Below, in pieces: positions 9,858 to 22,075 of a stretch of DNA of 64,000 bases. Origin of the DNA: Haemaphysalis longicornis (taxonomy: Eukaryota; Arthropoda; Arachnida; Ixodida; Ixodidae); contig CM023449.1 in NCBI GenBank assembly GCA_013339765.2, forward strand, positions 108,912,417-108,976,416, written 5' to 3'. The translations under genes and the position numbers were made by a program. Within the stretch, counting starts at the first letter, position 1. Every line of letters starts with the position of its first letter. Under the pieces are notes generated by a model that searched no databases, had not been told where the DNA came from, and saw nothing but the letters and a program-made list of their open reading frames with translations.

Positions 9858-11724
9858 AAACAAAAAACTAGCTCCCGAAGCTTTGTTAAATCACAGCCGT
9901 ATGCTCTTGTTACCGCAAGCATTTTTTTTTCTCTAAGGTCTGCTGTAGGGGCATTGAAGTCCAGCGGTTTCCTCCGCACCTAACTGATATCACAAAAGCG
10001 ATTCACCTTTACGAGAAGATCCTCTTCTTCTAACCTCACTAGTTCGCTGCAGCCTAACATCGTGCTATAGAAGCATCCCGACGTCCTTGGCCGAACTGTT
10101 AACGCAAAGTGCAAATCAGCAGCCGGAAGCTTTATGCGTTTGAACTATAACATTCGTCGCGTCTAAGAAATATTCGGGTAAAATAATGACTCTGATGCTA
10201 AGATTTGCATTAAGAAGAAATAACTTCAAGAAGTGCGCTTTCATTGCAAATCGGTGTGCATTATGAGGCTTAAGGTGGTTAACAAAGGCTAGCCCTATTC
10301 TATGGACGGGCTTTACCACATGGATGGATAAGGAGCGAGTGCTTGAGGGACTCGTTTCCAACCTTCACTATTTTTATTATGTTTTCAGATTGTGAGGCTC
10401 CACCTATTGTGCAGTGGAAACGCATATGTGGGCAAGACCATAGCAGATCTGTATTGCATAAACTTTCATATAACAATAAAATAGAAGCATAGAGTAGTGA
10501 AGAGACGGAGCGGCGTCTGTTGATAGCCTCCAGGAAGGGTTCGCGTTTCCTTTCAGTCTTCACAAATCCTTCGCTCTTTTTAGGGTACATTTCTGCTTTT
10601 TGTCTTTGTCCCATACCGCGAAACCTAATGACAAAATCATGGGTTGGAAGCGCTTTTATTTGTACACCTTCGCTGTCTATGTTCATGCATTGGGGTTTTG
10701 AAAATGGCGTGCAAAGATGTAACAGTTTTTAAGAAACTAAAACTTTATCACCCAATTGCAGCGGTTCGCAGCCAGAAATGCTACAGGAGGGGCACTCGTA
10801 GATTGCGTAAGCGGAAAATATAATTACGAGTCGACAGAGAGTGAGTGCTTGATCCCTCATGCATGAATCGCTGAACGTTCAACTGCCCTCAGACAATGTA
10901 TTTGCGTGCATCGTCACAATAACAGAATATGTATTTAAAACGCATGACTCCATGTTTCGCCTAATATGCATGATACACAGGGAACAGTCTTTACTTGCCT
11001 AAACAAGCTGAGAAAATACTAGCGGGAATTTCCGTGCCACACACTCAGCAGCCACGGTACAGTGGCTGCAAGGACGTCTAATGAATCTAACATCTAGCAC
11101 GAGTTTTACCAGCGCGGGTATTCAGAGGCTCAGCATTTAGCAGAAGTTACACGTCACACTTCCTCGTCTCCAGCACAGCATAGAGAAAACATTCTCCGTT
11201 GATCTTCGCTACAATATGATCATTGCAAATTCAAAATGGAGCTTAAAGTGCTGATGGAACCGCTATGCCGGGAGTGAAACCACAATAAAAATTGTGAGCA
11301 CCTGAAGCTTTTGTGACTGAGCGCTATCCTTGGTATTATGGGCAGTGGGAAATGAGGGATATTTTTCACCCCACCTGCGTATACCTTCTTTCATTTCATG
11401 TAAGTGGCCTTATGGCATAAGAGTCCTAATAGAACAGTACTGCTCCCGTTTCTCGTTATTACGGCAAGAGGGTAGTGCCGGGGTAAGCCATATCCGTAGC
11501 TCATGGTCTAGGGGATCTTCAAAGAAGAGCCCTGTGCGGCGGATGTGTAGAACTATGTGTTAGGAAGTGTGGGGCAGATCTATAATAAGTGGCTCATGTC
11601 AGCTTCACGATCACTGCGTGTACAATAAGGAGACGGGGCAGGAAACAGTGCATGCACTCCGGAAGGCCAAGCGTAATTCCCTGCTGGGGACTGAATTGAT
11701 TGTGGCGTCCAACGCGCCGAAATT
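9858..11724. other. no recognisable gene
   Basis: Nearly 1.9 kb without a supported feature. Frames of 60-130 codons occur but show no domain and no consistent context. Confidence 0.4.
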
Positions 11725-11940
11725 ATACACCTGGGCTAGGAGAAGCGCCATAGTGGAGGGCTCCTTGTAAATTTTCTCCACCTTAGGGTATTTAACGTGC
11801 ACGGAAGTATCGAAACACTGGCATTTTCACTTTTCGCCTTCAGCAGAAAAGCAGCTGCAGCGGCATGGAGTAGAACCTGCTTCCTTGAGCTGAACAGCAG
11901 AAAGCCTTACCTTCTGAATCGCCGCGGCGGGTACTGCTGG
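11725..11940 (-). mobile_element. tRNA-derived SINE, same body as the one at 58215
   Basis: Read on the minus strand the element has a B-box-like GGTTCTACTCC (near 11870), then GAAGGCGAAAAGTGAAAATG, then CGTGCACGTTAAATACCC, GGTGGAG and GGAGCCCTCCACTATGGCG. These blocks occur in the same order in the SINE at 58215 (GGAGGCGAAAAGCAAAAAC, GCACGTTAACGA, GGAGCCCTCCAC), so the two copies belong to one family. Ticks carry such SINEs in high copy. It has no coding capacity and would depend on LINE enzymes. Confidence 0.75.
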
Positions 11941-13255
11941 GTGTAAGGACATCCCGCGGATCCTCAGCAGTACCTCCCAGCGCGCAAGACCACCGTGGGA
12001 CGGAGGTGGTTTGCCAGTGAGTGGCCAATTAGGAAGCAGGCTTACCCGCCGCTATCTGACATGGAAGCATACTCTGCAAATACAGAAAAATACGGACAGG
12101 AAATGGGTATGACTACAAATTAGTGTACATGCTATCCACATGCTGGTAATAAGGGGTAAACATATATAGTGACGTTGGCGAGTAACGCGACTAGCGTAAC
12201 TCTAAGGGAGTGACAGTCGACAAGAAGTACTGCGGTTCGGGGTCCTCCGTCGCCACCTTTTATCGCATCGCTCATTTCTAGATGCCCACGAGTTCTAGAA
12301 CCTAAGAGTCCTTGAAGCCCTAAAGAGTTTTACGGTCTCGATATTCGTTACGGAATGGTACAACTGGGGCGGTTTGACGGCAGAAAAGGGTGACATCATA
12401 TCACCAGACTCGCCTGTATAAGAGCTCAGGGCTGGTTTTTGTAGAATGAGTTCATGGTTCAACAAACCGACCAGCGCTGAAGTAGGACCCGTGACGTTAT
12501 TGTTCATGCTTATTCGTTTCTGGCGCTTTTTTTCTTGAGGTTGAAAAGGTGTTCGCACATAAAGGTGTTTACATTACATTCAACCTGTTCAGATTAGTGC
12601 TGGAAGTCTAAACCGGCACAAACAAGCAGAAAGAAATTACAGTCACGTGTACCACTAACGTCTTCGGAGAAAACAAAGCCCTTGTGTGAAGCCCGCATTT
12701 GGTTAATGTGGCTTTTCCGTCGTCCAACGCCTGTACATCCCTTTTCAAAGGGTATGACGGAACAAAGAAACGCACACATCTCATCCTGACAATCCGAAGC
12801 GCGGCGTTATTCCCACGAGTGTGGTGCGCATGCGCGCTTTCTCGGGGTCAGTTTTGCTTCTTAAACGGGGCACAGACCAGCGACTAGGAGAAATAAAGCA
12901 TGTTTATTGCTTACGCCCAGACGCCCGTGTAAGCTGACTGTGTCGCCCACATCGGCATGGCTGTAGGACGTCATGTATGGAGCGCACACGCACCCTTGAC
13001 GGCGCTCTAAGAGTAATAGAGAGCGCCTTTGATGTGCCTCCACCGTTATTAAAAACGAGGTGAACTCTCGACAGCACCCTAACAGCGGTGCGGTCACGTA
13101 CGCCCCACGAAGTAATAATGAAAGCTTTTAACAAAATCACAAACAGAGCCGACCCGCAGATTTATTTTTTGCTCGTGGCGCTGAGACTTAAGTGCGCTCC
13201 CACTTTCGGGACGGTAAAAAGATTACTTCTCACTTGATTTATAAAAATAGCCTGC
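11941..13255. other. no recognisable gene
   Basis: I see no domain or array. A small self-complementary AATAAAGCATGTTTATT lies near 12893-12909. Confidence 0.4.
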
Positions 13256-13263
13256 CCTGCCAC

Positions 13264-13298
<35 letters not shown>

Positions 13299-13299
13299 C
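13264..13299. repeat. (ATC)n microsatellite, LINE tail
   Basis: About 11 uninterrupted ATC units form the 3' tail of the minus-strand LINE. Confidence 0.95.
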
Positions 13300-15402
13300 C
13301 AGCCTATCTACACCCAGTGCAGGGAAAAGGCCTCTCTCATTATTCTCGAATTACCCCGGTCCTGTGCCAACTGTGACCAATTTGTCCCTGCAAACTTCTT
13401 GATCTCATCCGCCCATCTAACTTTCTGCGCCCCCTGCTACGCTTGCCTTCTCTAGGGATGCACTCTGTTACCTTTAGTGACCAGCGGTTATCTTGCCTGC
13501 GCATTACATGCCCTGCCCACGTCCATTCCTTCTTCCTAATTTCCACCAGTATGTCCTTAACAAGCGTTTGTTCCCTGTTTCACTCCGCTATCTTCCTGTC
13601 CCTTAATGTTACACCTACCATTTTCTGCTCCATTGCCCTCTGAGTCGTTCTCAATTTACGTTGAACCCTCTTAGCGAGCCTCCACGTTTCTGCCCCGTAG
13701 GGGAGTACCGGTAAGACGCAGCTGTTATACACTTTCTTCTTCAGTGACAATGGCAGGCTGGTAGTCATTATCTGCGAATGTGTGCCGTACGCACTCCACC
13801 CCATTCTGATCCTTCTAATTATCTCTGCCTCATGGTTGGGATCCGGCGTCACAACATGGCCTTAGTAGATTCTTTTACCACTTCCACTACTTCGCCCCCT
13901 ATCCCAAACTGTTGTGCTGTCCCGAGGTTATTGATCATTACTCTAGTTTTCTGCGTATTATTTTCAGGCCCACGGTTCTACTCCATTCGTCTAGTGCGGA
14001 AAGCATGCTTTGCAATTTGTTCCCCGCGTTACTTAGCAAGGCAACGTCATCAGCAAAGCTGAGGTCACTGAGGTGTTCTCCATTCTCCATTACTCCAACC
14101 TGTTCCCAATGCAACGTTCGAAATACTTCTTGTAAACATGCTGTGAATAACATTGGAGAGATTGTGGCTCCTTGTCTGCCACCCTTCCTTATAGCTATTT
14201 TACTGCTCTCCTTATGGAGGATGATGGTAGCTGTGTACTCATTGTAGATATTCTCTAGTATTTTTAAATAATGCTCATCTGCTCTCTGGTTCCGTAATGC
14301 CTGAAACTCTGCTAGGGTTTCGACCGAGTCGAATGCTTTCTCATAATCTATGAAGGCTATATATAGGGGTTCAGAATACTCAGCGCACTTCTCTATCACC
14401 TGATTGATCGTGTGAATATGGTCTATTGTTGAACAACCTCTACGGAACCCTGCTTGTCCTTTAGGTTGGCTGATATATAAGTTACAGAAATTATCTTCGC
14501 GATTACCTTGGTAAGTACCTTGTAGACGATTGACAGTAAGCTGATCGGCCTGTAATTTTTGAGGTCCTTCATGTCACCTTTCTTATGGATAACGATGATG
14601 TTCGCGTTCTTCCAAGATTCCGATATGCTTGTGGTAATTAGGCATTGCGTATACAGGTTTGCCAGTTCTTCAAGTACAATTTCTCCCCTATCCTTCGAGA
14701 GGTCTGCTGTTATCTGATCCTCACCGGGTGCTTTGCCCCCTTTGATTTCTTTAAAAGCCTTCCTTACTTCTTCGGTCATTACTGGTGGGATGCCTATCTC
14801 CTCGGAACTACTTTCTCTTTCGGCATTATCCTTGATGTCCCGGCTACTGTACAGATCCCAATAGAACTCCTCGGCCACTGTGACTATGTTGTCCCTATTT
14901 GTGATGACATTGCCTTGATTGTCTTTAATTGCATACATCTGATTTTTCCCCACGCCAAGACGCCTCTTTGCTGATTTCAGGCTACCTCCGTTCTTTACAG
15001 CGTATTTGATCCTCTCCATAATATACTTCCGTATGTCAGCTGTCTTACACTTATTGATTAACCTAGAAAGCTCCGTTAGTTCTATGCTGTAAGCTGGGAT
15101 GGAGATTGTCATGGTTTGCCGTTTCCTAATTAGATCTTTCGTCTCCTGGGAATGTTTACCAGTATCCTGACAGCCATTGTGCCCCCGACTTCTACTGCAC
15201 ACTTCGTGATAATGCGTGTAAGGTTGTCGCTGGCTTCCTGTGTTGTAAGCTCGGCTTCCTCGGTAAGAGCTGAGTATCGGTTCTGCAGCGCGATCCTGAA
15301 TTCTTCTACTTTATGCCTTACTGTTAGCTCATTAATCGGCTTCTTTCGTACTAGCTTGTTACGGTCCCTCCTCAAATCTAGCTTAATTAGAGATCTTACC
15401 AT
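13300..15402 (-). pseudogene. endonuclease-reverse transcriptase pseudogene of the RTE-like LINE
   Basis: The largest piece (15202-14423) carries EIKGGKAPGEDQITADL, then NIIVIHKKGD and LKNYRPISLLS, the RT fingers motifs. The next piece (14399-13938) has FIDYEKAFDSV (catalytic Asp motif A), RKGGRQGATISPMLF (motif B) and LSFADDVALLS (the FADD catalytic box, motif C). Downstream come VLPVLPYGAETWRL (13852-13580) and WTWAGHVMRRQDNRW with KRSRGRRKLDGR (13546-13340), the C-terminal signature of this group. The pieces lie in different frames, with stops and frameshifts near 14410, 13900 and 13560, so no active enzyme can be made. Reverse transcription at the nicked target is the family function. A different clade assignment (for example R4-like) cannot be excluded by eye. 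Confidence 0.85.
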
Positions 15403-15418
15403 ATGATGTGCCTGCCAC

Positions 15419-15924
15419 CAGGCACATTAAATTCAGGCTTTTGTACACCGGAGCTGTGTTAGGCTTGGTTTTCATTCACGGGTTCAGATAAAATCCCCGG
15501 GCACTTTAATCTGCTCACGTGGTTTGAAGGTGAAAGCCTTGCGAATATCAGACGTATTTACTCCCGCAGCCTGTATGTGTCCCTTTCTTCTTTTTGTTTG
15601 TGTTATGGCAAGGATAACTCCGACAGGCAGCACTGCACGCACTTCACGCTGCAGTATTACTCGCAGTCAGAGGGCACCCGTTCTACGAACGTGCCAGCCA
15701 ACCTGTCACGGTGCACACATCATACTAATTCTTGCTCCTTTCTCACACGGTGCCGGGATAATGCACATAGATGCTGCCTTGGTGAAGCGTTCTCGAATCT
15801 AACACGAACGCAAATTACTTTCTTTTACAGAGGTGGCCAGATTTTTGGAAGAAAATTTGTGTTGCTGCCCATGACGACTATGACTACGGTCGCTTTTCAC
15901 GTTCGTTGCTTCACTTATTTCGAG
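15419..15924. other. no recognisable gene
   Basis: Sequence between the LINE and a SINE fragment; only short frames. Confidence 0.4.
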
Positions 15925-16040
15925 ATTTTGGCGCATGATAACGATCCCCAGATGGTCGAAAATTATCTGAACCCCTCCACTGCGGCGCGCATCAAACACG
16001 GGCGTAAAAACGTTAAACCTCATATTCTCAATCTGACTTC
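15925..16040 (+). mobile_element. SINE 3' fragment
   Basis: AACGATCCCCAGATGGTCGA, then CCCCTCCACTGCGGCGCGC and CGTTAAACCTCAT match in order the distal body of the SINEs at 58215 and 11725. The tRNA-like head is not recognised, so this looks like a 5'-truncated copy. Confidence 0.65.
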
Positions 16041-17107
16041 GAGTGAACGCTGGTCCTTTTATTAGTGAATACTGAATTTGTGCTTTGTATTACTGAATGA
16101 ATTATAGATGTTTGTGACATCTGCATGCAAGTGACGATGTATCCATGCTACGAAATGTAAAATATTAGAAGAGCTTCGTTTTGCATGAGTGGTTCGCTGT
16201 TCCTACTGGATAGAATATCAATACTGAGACACAACACTCACGTGCATTTGACAAGCCCTTGCGAAGCAGTCACTGAAGACTGCAGCCATTTTCATGATCA
16301 AGAAATCGCGCAAAGCAATTTAAAGCAATGTGAAACATACAGCAACATATTCATTGCATGAGCATGGCCTGGCATTAGAAAATGATGGTTAGGGATTTAC
16401 GTCCTTCTTTTTGAAAAACGCGATAGGTATTCCTGTGTCAATTTCAATGTTTTTCTGTGTACATGGTGTTCACAGTCAAACCTTGTGGAAATAAAATAAA
16501 AAGTGCGGATAACGCAACCGCCGCTAGTACTTCTAGTGTACTTGTCTTCCTATAGTAAGATGTTTAGGAATAAATTGGGAGTATGAAAGCCAAGCTGTGC
16601 ACGTCTGCGCCAACAATTGATGCGTAAGGTTTTAACCGCCATACAAATTTCAGTGGAAGGGTAGAGGCAACCTAAAGGAAGTTGAATTTATTTAGGTAAG
16701 AGAACTTTAGCTGTGGCAATTAGGACAGTAGGTCTGGGGGGCGTGGGGCAGGCATCAGCATCGGCGAGGAGGAGCTATGCTCCCAGAAAACACCGGAGAG
16801 TGCTCGGGTAACACCCAACCCATCTACTACATCCGCTTTCCACCGTCTTCACCGTCTTGACTACATAAAGAATAGGATGTCAACATGATAACAAATGTAG
16901 TTTTAAAACTGGCGCGCTGGGTCATGTACGCACACCAGTGTAAACATGCCAGGGGGCCACAAGAGCACATGGAAAGTACCGACGTTTGAGGTATTAAGAT
17001 ACTGTTACAAATTATATAATGCCTTTCTAAGCGCGTGAGTGTACATTAAAAGTCACAGCGGCTTTCACGTCGGCTTTTCTTCTTCTATACATCGCGGCAG
17101 CCAGCGA
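16041..17107. other. no recognisable gene
   Basis: No domain or repeat is identified. AAATAAAATAAAAAG near 16489-16503 is a simple A-rich stretch. Confidence 0.4.
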
Positions 17108-18140
17108 TGCGGTAGTAGTAGTAGTAAAGTCCAGAGGGGGGAAATGGGAATAGCAGGGATTGAGGATTAGCATTTCTTGAAACTTCAACGGCCGTAGAAG
17201 ATCTAATTGTCTATTGAGGATCTAATTGTCCAGTTTGAGGGACCAAATGGGTTGTAGGCCCCCGGCTCACACTACTCGAGCCAGACGCCTCTCTCAAGGG
17301 AAAAAGTGCCTAGCGCGGCAAGGAATTGGGGGTCATGTATAAGGGATAGCTGGTGAAACCATTTGGGAGGGGCATTTTCGATAATATATCGATGGTCTGA
17401 GAATGCAGTGGCAGTGCCAGGTTAAATGGTTTAGGTCCGCGATAGAAGTCGCTGAACAGTGCGGACAACGTGGGGGTAGTGACGGGTGAATCCATTTGTA
17501 TATTATGTGAGGAGTGACAGCAGCGTTCGCAATAGTCTTATTAATGAAAATTTCGGCTGGGCGTGGTAGGGAAGGGACGCCGTGTAGGTAGCCAAGCGGA
17601 GCGCTTGATGCTAGGCGGCATCGGCGCGCGTGGCGAGCGGGGTCCAGCTCCAGGCGAAAGGAGGTGGGCGAGACAGCAGCAGGGGATTGGTCATCCAGCG
17701 GAGGGGTTACGAGAAGGCTCTCCCTAGCCGCAGAGTGCGCGGTCTGGTTGCCATGTCCCTGCATCATGTGTCCCGGTATCCATGCTAGGCGAGTTTTAGT
17801 GCCATTCTGAGCGAGTATGTTGACCATAGCTTGAATCTGCTGGACAGTAAGATGGTCAGAGAAAGCCGTGTTGAACTCGTCAATAGCATTTTTGGAGTCA
17901 GTGAGAATACGAATGCGGGCAGGTAGTGGAGCAGAGACGTTGCAGGCAAGATGGTCCAGTGAATGGAGAATGCCACGCAGTTCGGCTACAGTGGGAGACG
18001 ATAAAGTATATGTTTTCGTAATGGAACCATCAAATTCGGTCGTGCTGGACAATGCCACGCGAGGCCTATTCGGTGGTGTCCAGGCTGGCATCAGTAAATA
18101 GGTCACTTTCATCTGGGAGCTTCGCCCCAAGGAGCGATAC
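17108..18140 (-). pseudogene. LINE C-terminal RNase H and zinc knuckle, 5'-truncated
   Basis: The open frame 18130-17333 contains an RNase HI domain. An FTDAS motif (first catalytic Asp) lies in a shifted frame near 18095, followed in frame by VAELRGILHSLDHL (catalytic Glu), RIRILTDSKNAI (Asp) and WIPGHMMQGHGNQTAHSAAR, where the last acidic residue is replaced by His. After it come IYKWIHPS and CPHCSATS-IADLNHLTWHC, a CCHC knuckle found at the C-terminus of RNase H-bearing LINEs of the I/R1 type. The 3' end is a (GTA)5 run at 17112-17126. The RT is absent, so the copy is 5'-truncated. Related pieces lie at 49371-49951 and 52390-54565. Confidence 0.8.
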
Positions 18141-20045
18141 TGTCGCTTTTAAAACCGTTCCGTTCTGTTCACTGAATTTTAATTACCCAAACCCATAGGT
18201 GTATCCCTCATGAACATTTTTATTTGATTCTTACTTGCAGTCAATTGCCCACCAATATCTCAGAGCCAGCAAAAGTGAAGTTACTTTTAAATTGCCTTTG
18301 AATGCATAATTCGTTTCTGCTTTTTAATACGCTTTGAATGTACTTCCGTTAAAATGTTCCTTAATGTAGTTTCCTTGTCGTGCCTCCGAATTGCAATAAA
18401 ATTGTTTTCGAATGCGGCGTCATTGAATAAATATCCAACCATTAAAGGGCCCCTGAATATCTGTTGTAGCCCCAGATGGAACGGATAGTGCGCAGAAGAT
18501 AGCTTGAATAAAAACGTTTGATGCGATTGTATTCTATGAGACTGTATTCTGAAAACTATCTGTTTCTTCTGGTGTTTCGGGTGCGCTGAGACAAGGCGAG
18601 GTGCTTTGCCATTGTCTTCTGGCATTGCAACCAAATTCGGGTCCCTAAGAGTAATGGTTGCGGCGACAATACACTCACTTATTGTTCCACCAGATATTTC
18701 TGACTAGTAAATATGCTAGCTCTTTTGCATCATCTACATCCTCATTACAATCATGCACGTTTCTGTCTCTGGGGGCATTTTGCCCTGTACAAGGTGTCCA
18801 AAACCCGCAGATCTGACGAGCATACCTGGAATAAGATTTAGGCAAGCATGCTTGAGCAAAAGAAAAGTCAGTGTCTTTAGCAGAGCAATTCCTTTAATAT
18901 AAAGCTGGCCCCACGCCAGCATGGTTCAGAAGCTCCATTGAACTGTTGCGGGGAACCGCTGAAGCCAAGGCACGTGTACGCTAGCAAAAAAAATTGAGTA
19001 CATCAATAAAGAAATCACAGTGACGAAATTGTTCGCAAGATTGGTGAGAACCACACCAATGGAAAGCACTTGCGCAGGTGCTTAACCTTTTGTCTCGCTA
19101 TAGATATTGGAAGAAGCATTGCAACACCAGCACAACAAAGGCGCGTAAGAGCCGGTCATTGAAGTGGGGAAAAACGAATGAATAAATGAAGTATTGAAAA
19201 GTATCGACAATAAAACGGCGATATTTCGTGATTCTGGATATTTAATTTGCGTGCCACAGGAGGAACTTAAAAAGTTCATTCAAATGTCATTAAGATCACT
19301 CAGAGTTGCAGCTCAGCTCTAGTCATATAGGTTTATCAGATACACAAGCCGGAGCAATTAACAAAGACCATTGTTTTGCTGTTATATAGAGCAATGTTAT
19401 TACAATAAAATGCCCTGTTAGGTTTTATTGGGTTTGGTTACAGTTTTCGCAGCAGGACGCCAAGTCTCGTGTTCATTGCTGGATTTTGGCCGAAGTATGT
19501 CACTCGCGGCCCTTGCAATGTCGTCTACGACAGATGGAATTGATGGAACAAGAACCGGTGCTAGCAAACTACTTCAGCAATCCATGACAACATTTTCGAT
19601 CGAGCCCGCAGTATACTGAAACCATTTTTTGAACGCTAATAAACTTTCCTTGACAAGGTTTGTAGAGAGTCAATTATAGCGTCCGGTTTCGTCTTTTCCT
19701 TGTTCGTCCTTTGTTAAAGTTCGCTAGAAGTAGGAGTTCACTACTTGTAGAGAGTCGACACGAAAGGTTTTACGCAATGCGCTTCTGAACACGATATTGA
19801 ATGTCTACAGAACAATTAAAATCTACGAGAAATGTCAGACACTGACGTCCTGTGCAAGAACTCTGCAGCCGATTACCTTACCCTACCTTAACGCTTTGCA
19901 TCAGTAGATGGTGTGACAAGCAGCACTAAGGCACTGTTTCTTTTGTAAACAGAAAACCAGTCTCTAGAAAGCAGAATGGGCCGTTTGAGTTAACGTTTGG
20001 CTGGCTTTTTTATGAAACACAGGAGCGACATTACATGACGTGTAT
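18141..20045. other. no recognisable gene; possible half of a miniature element
   Basis: ATTAAAGGGCCCCTGAA at 18441-18457 resembles the end of TTAA-type tick miniature elements, but I find no matching opposite end. The rest is AT-rich and unassigned. Confidence 0.35.
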
Positions 20046-20180
20046 ACATACACACACACACACAAATACTTTTAAGTGTGTTTGGACCCCAAACCTGTCG
20101 CTTTTTTATGCAGGTTTCGATCCGCGGACTTTGCGGCCGCAGCGCGACGCACTCAAGCCACGGACCACGGTGATATCAGC
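20046..20180 (-). mobile_element. short tRNA-derived SINE with (GT)n tail
   Basis: On the minus strand the head reads CACCGTGGTCCGTGGCTTGA (A-box region, near 20170) and, about 50 bases on, GCGGATCGAAACCTGC (B-box). A short body follows and the element ends in the (GT)n run seen on the plus strand as (AC)n at 20049-20064. This gives a complete small SINE of about 135 bp: tRNA-like head, short body, simple tail. Confidence 0.6.
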
Positions 20181-20802
20181 CTTATATCTTTAACGCATTC
20201 AAACTAGCAGTGACATTAGCGGCTTGATAATGTAACGATACTACAAACCCGTGGAAGAGATAGGCGGCAGGCGGTGGGCTGCGGGGGCCGACAGCGCCGC
20301 ACACACGTGTACAAATTCTACCTTTTTGCACATCATTCTTTTGGTACATTTGAGATTAAAAGCTACCACAAGATAGACAAGAGCAGAACACTATTAAGCA
20401 TTTTATGGTAAGGTGCTGCACTTATTTAAGGAAAGAAATCACCACCTTCATGTCTAGCCAAACGCTCAAAAGAAAGGTATATATACCGTCATAAGGCTGT
20501 TAGCTAGGATAACTATTTAATTTGCGATCATCGTAAAGCCGGATGGATACAAGTTGTAAAGCAAGTACTTAGTAGAAGTGGGGCTGGCTTTGAAGTTATA
20601 TAGACGAAAGCAATAGTACACATGGCTGCCGAGAATAGTTGTTGCTCTCATTCTTCTGAATCTTCCCTGAAAAGTATTGCGCCACTGGCTGTACCTAAAC
20701 CAATCTATAACCAAGGAAAACTTCCTTAGGTTTTGTGCTTTAGAAATCTTTTAGTCTCACCTAGAAGATCCCAATTTCTCTTTTATCTAACTCCGAGTTC
20801 TT
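20181..20802. other. no recognisable gene
   Basis: Includes a GC-rich patch (20262-20303) without a recognised feature. Confidence 0.4.
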
Positions 20803-20934
20803 ATGATGGAACATGGCAGCGCAATAAATGACGAGGGACGCAGAAGAAATTCTTAAGACGGGTGCTGGCAAGCGCCCGTCTTGCGAGTTTCTTTTGCGTC
20901 CCTCGTCGTTTAATGGGCTGTTACTTTCCATCAT
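20803..20934. repeat. 132-bp hairpin (foldback) element
   Basis: The left arm begins ATGATGGAACATGGCAGCGC and the right arm ends TTTCCATCAT. The 64-base arms pair at roughly four of five positions, best in GACGAGGGACGCA and AAGACGGG. The downstream flank GAATACGTACCAACTCGCCC resembles the flank of the hairpin at 6942 (GAATCAGCACCAAATTGCCC). Confidence 0.85.
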
Positions 20935-21906
20935 GAATACGTACCAACTCGCCCAAGTTTCCATATTGTTCTGAGTTTTTGTGTGCCGTCTCAATTCATA
21001 TTTTCCGCTGACGACACTGTAGCTGCCATTTCGGAGAACTGGGCGCACGCTGAAAGGCTGCGAACTATTGTGCCGCTGTCATCTCCAGAAGAGCTAAACA
21101 AACTGGGAGCAGTGATCCAGAAAAGAGTGGCGGTGGCATCAGGTGCAAGCTATGTATAGCAATAGAAGGAATACCCGCGGAATTACGCTCTTTCTAGCCA
21201 GGCAACAATGACGAACAATTTTACATGCGAGAATATTATGCTTAGTCACGAAGAGGTTTCTTAATGAGATTCAGTCAATATACGCTTTACATCTCTAATC
21301 AACAAGTTCTGAAAGACAACAATGAAAAATTTTTCTAGCGTTCAGAAGAAACAGCCAATACGGCTGGGCGATTGACTCGTGACCTTTTCTCGGTAACGCA
21401 ATGTCTTGGTCCCTGAAGCAACTGCCGCGTGTGTTTACTTATAGTACATATACTTGAAAGAGACATATTGAAACAAAGCCAGAAATGATTTTGAGACACT
21501 GCCAAATTTTAAATTTTGCGATAACTGAGACAACAATTTCTCTAATTTACCTTGGATTACACTCATATACAGGAATCCACACACAATAGATACATTCATA
21601 AACATTATTCGTCGAACGGCCTGAAGGTACTCAAGACAAGTAGCGCGGAAGAAAAGTTCCGTTTAATGTAAAGTAACATACCAGTTTCTTTGTAAAGTAT
21701 TCATGTACCCGACTGCGGATACAGTGGCTTTATCCGACAGTAAATTTTGTCCCCAAGAGATTAATTTTAAGTATTCATTTTACAATCTAGATATAGGTAT
21801 TCTAATTTCTAGTCATTCTTACTACAACTACTGGTTCTCTGTTATTCTCCTTTCAGATAAGTCAAGGGGAATTAAAAACCCCGCCATCTCCACGAAGTGA
21901 ACGATG
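20935..21906. other. no recognisable gene
   Basis: The first ~40 bases are the shared hairpin flank; the remainder is AT-rich and unassigned. Confidence 0.4.
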
Positions 21907-22041
21907 ATTAGAGGGGCGAAGCTAAAATGCTTATCGGTAACACAGTGAAACATTTGCCCGCACATCATATAAAGACTCTACACGTCAAACTTACCACTGC
22001 TCCGTTGACAGCCCGTCGGCGACGTTGATGTTTGCGGTGAT

Positions 22042-22047
22042 TATATA
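22042..22047 (+). promoter_or_regulatory. TATA-like box upstream of the small ORF
   Basis: TATATA lies 29 bases before the ATG at 22076. If it acts as a core promoter, transcription would start almost at the ATG, so the leader would be very short; that weakens the promoter reading. Confidence 0.25.
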
Positions 22048-22075
22048 GGGCTTGTTTGGGAAGACGAGAATCTCC

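Larger units (their letters stand above)
13256..15418 (-). mobile_element. RTE-like LINE, 5'-truncated, with probable target duplication
   Basis: The element lies on the minus strand. Its 3' end is the (ATC)n run at 13264-13299, read as (GAT)n on the element strand, and trinucleotide tails are typical of RTE-group LINEs. The 8-mer CCTGCCAC flanks both ends (13256-13263 and 15411-15418), as expected of a target-site duplication. The reverse transcriptase and C-terminal region are present; the endonuclease that should precede them is missing, which is the usual result of incomplete reverse transcription. Confidence 0.8.
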
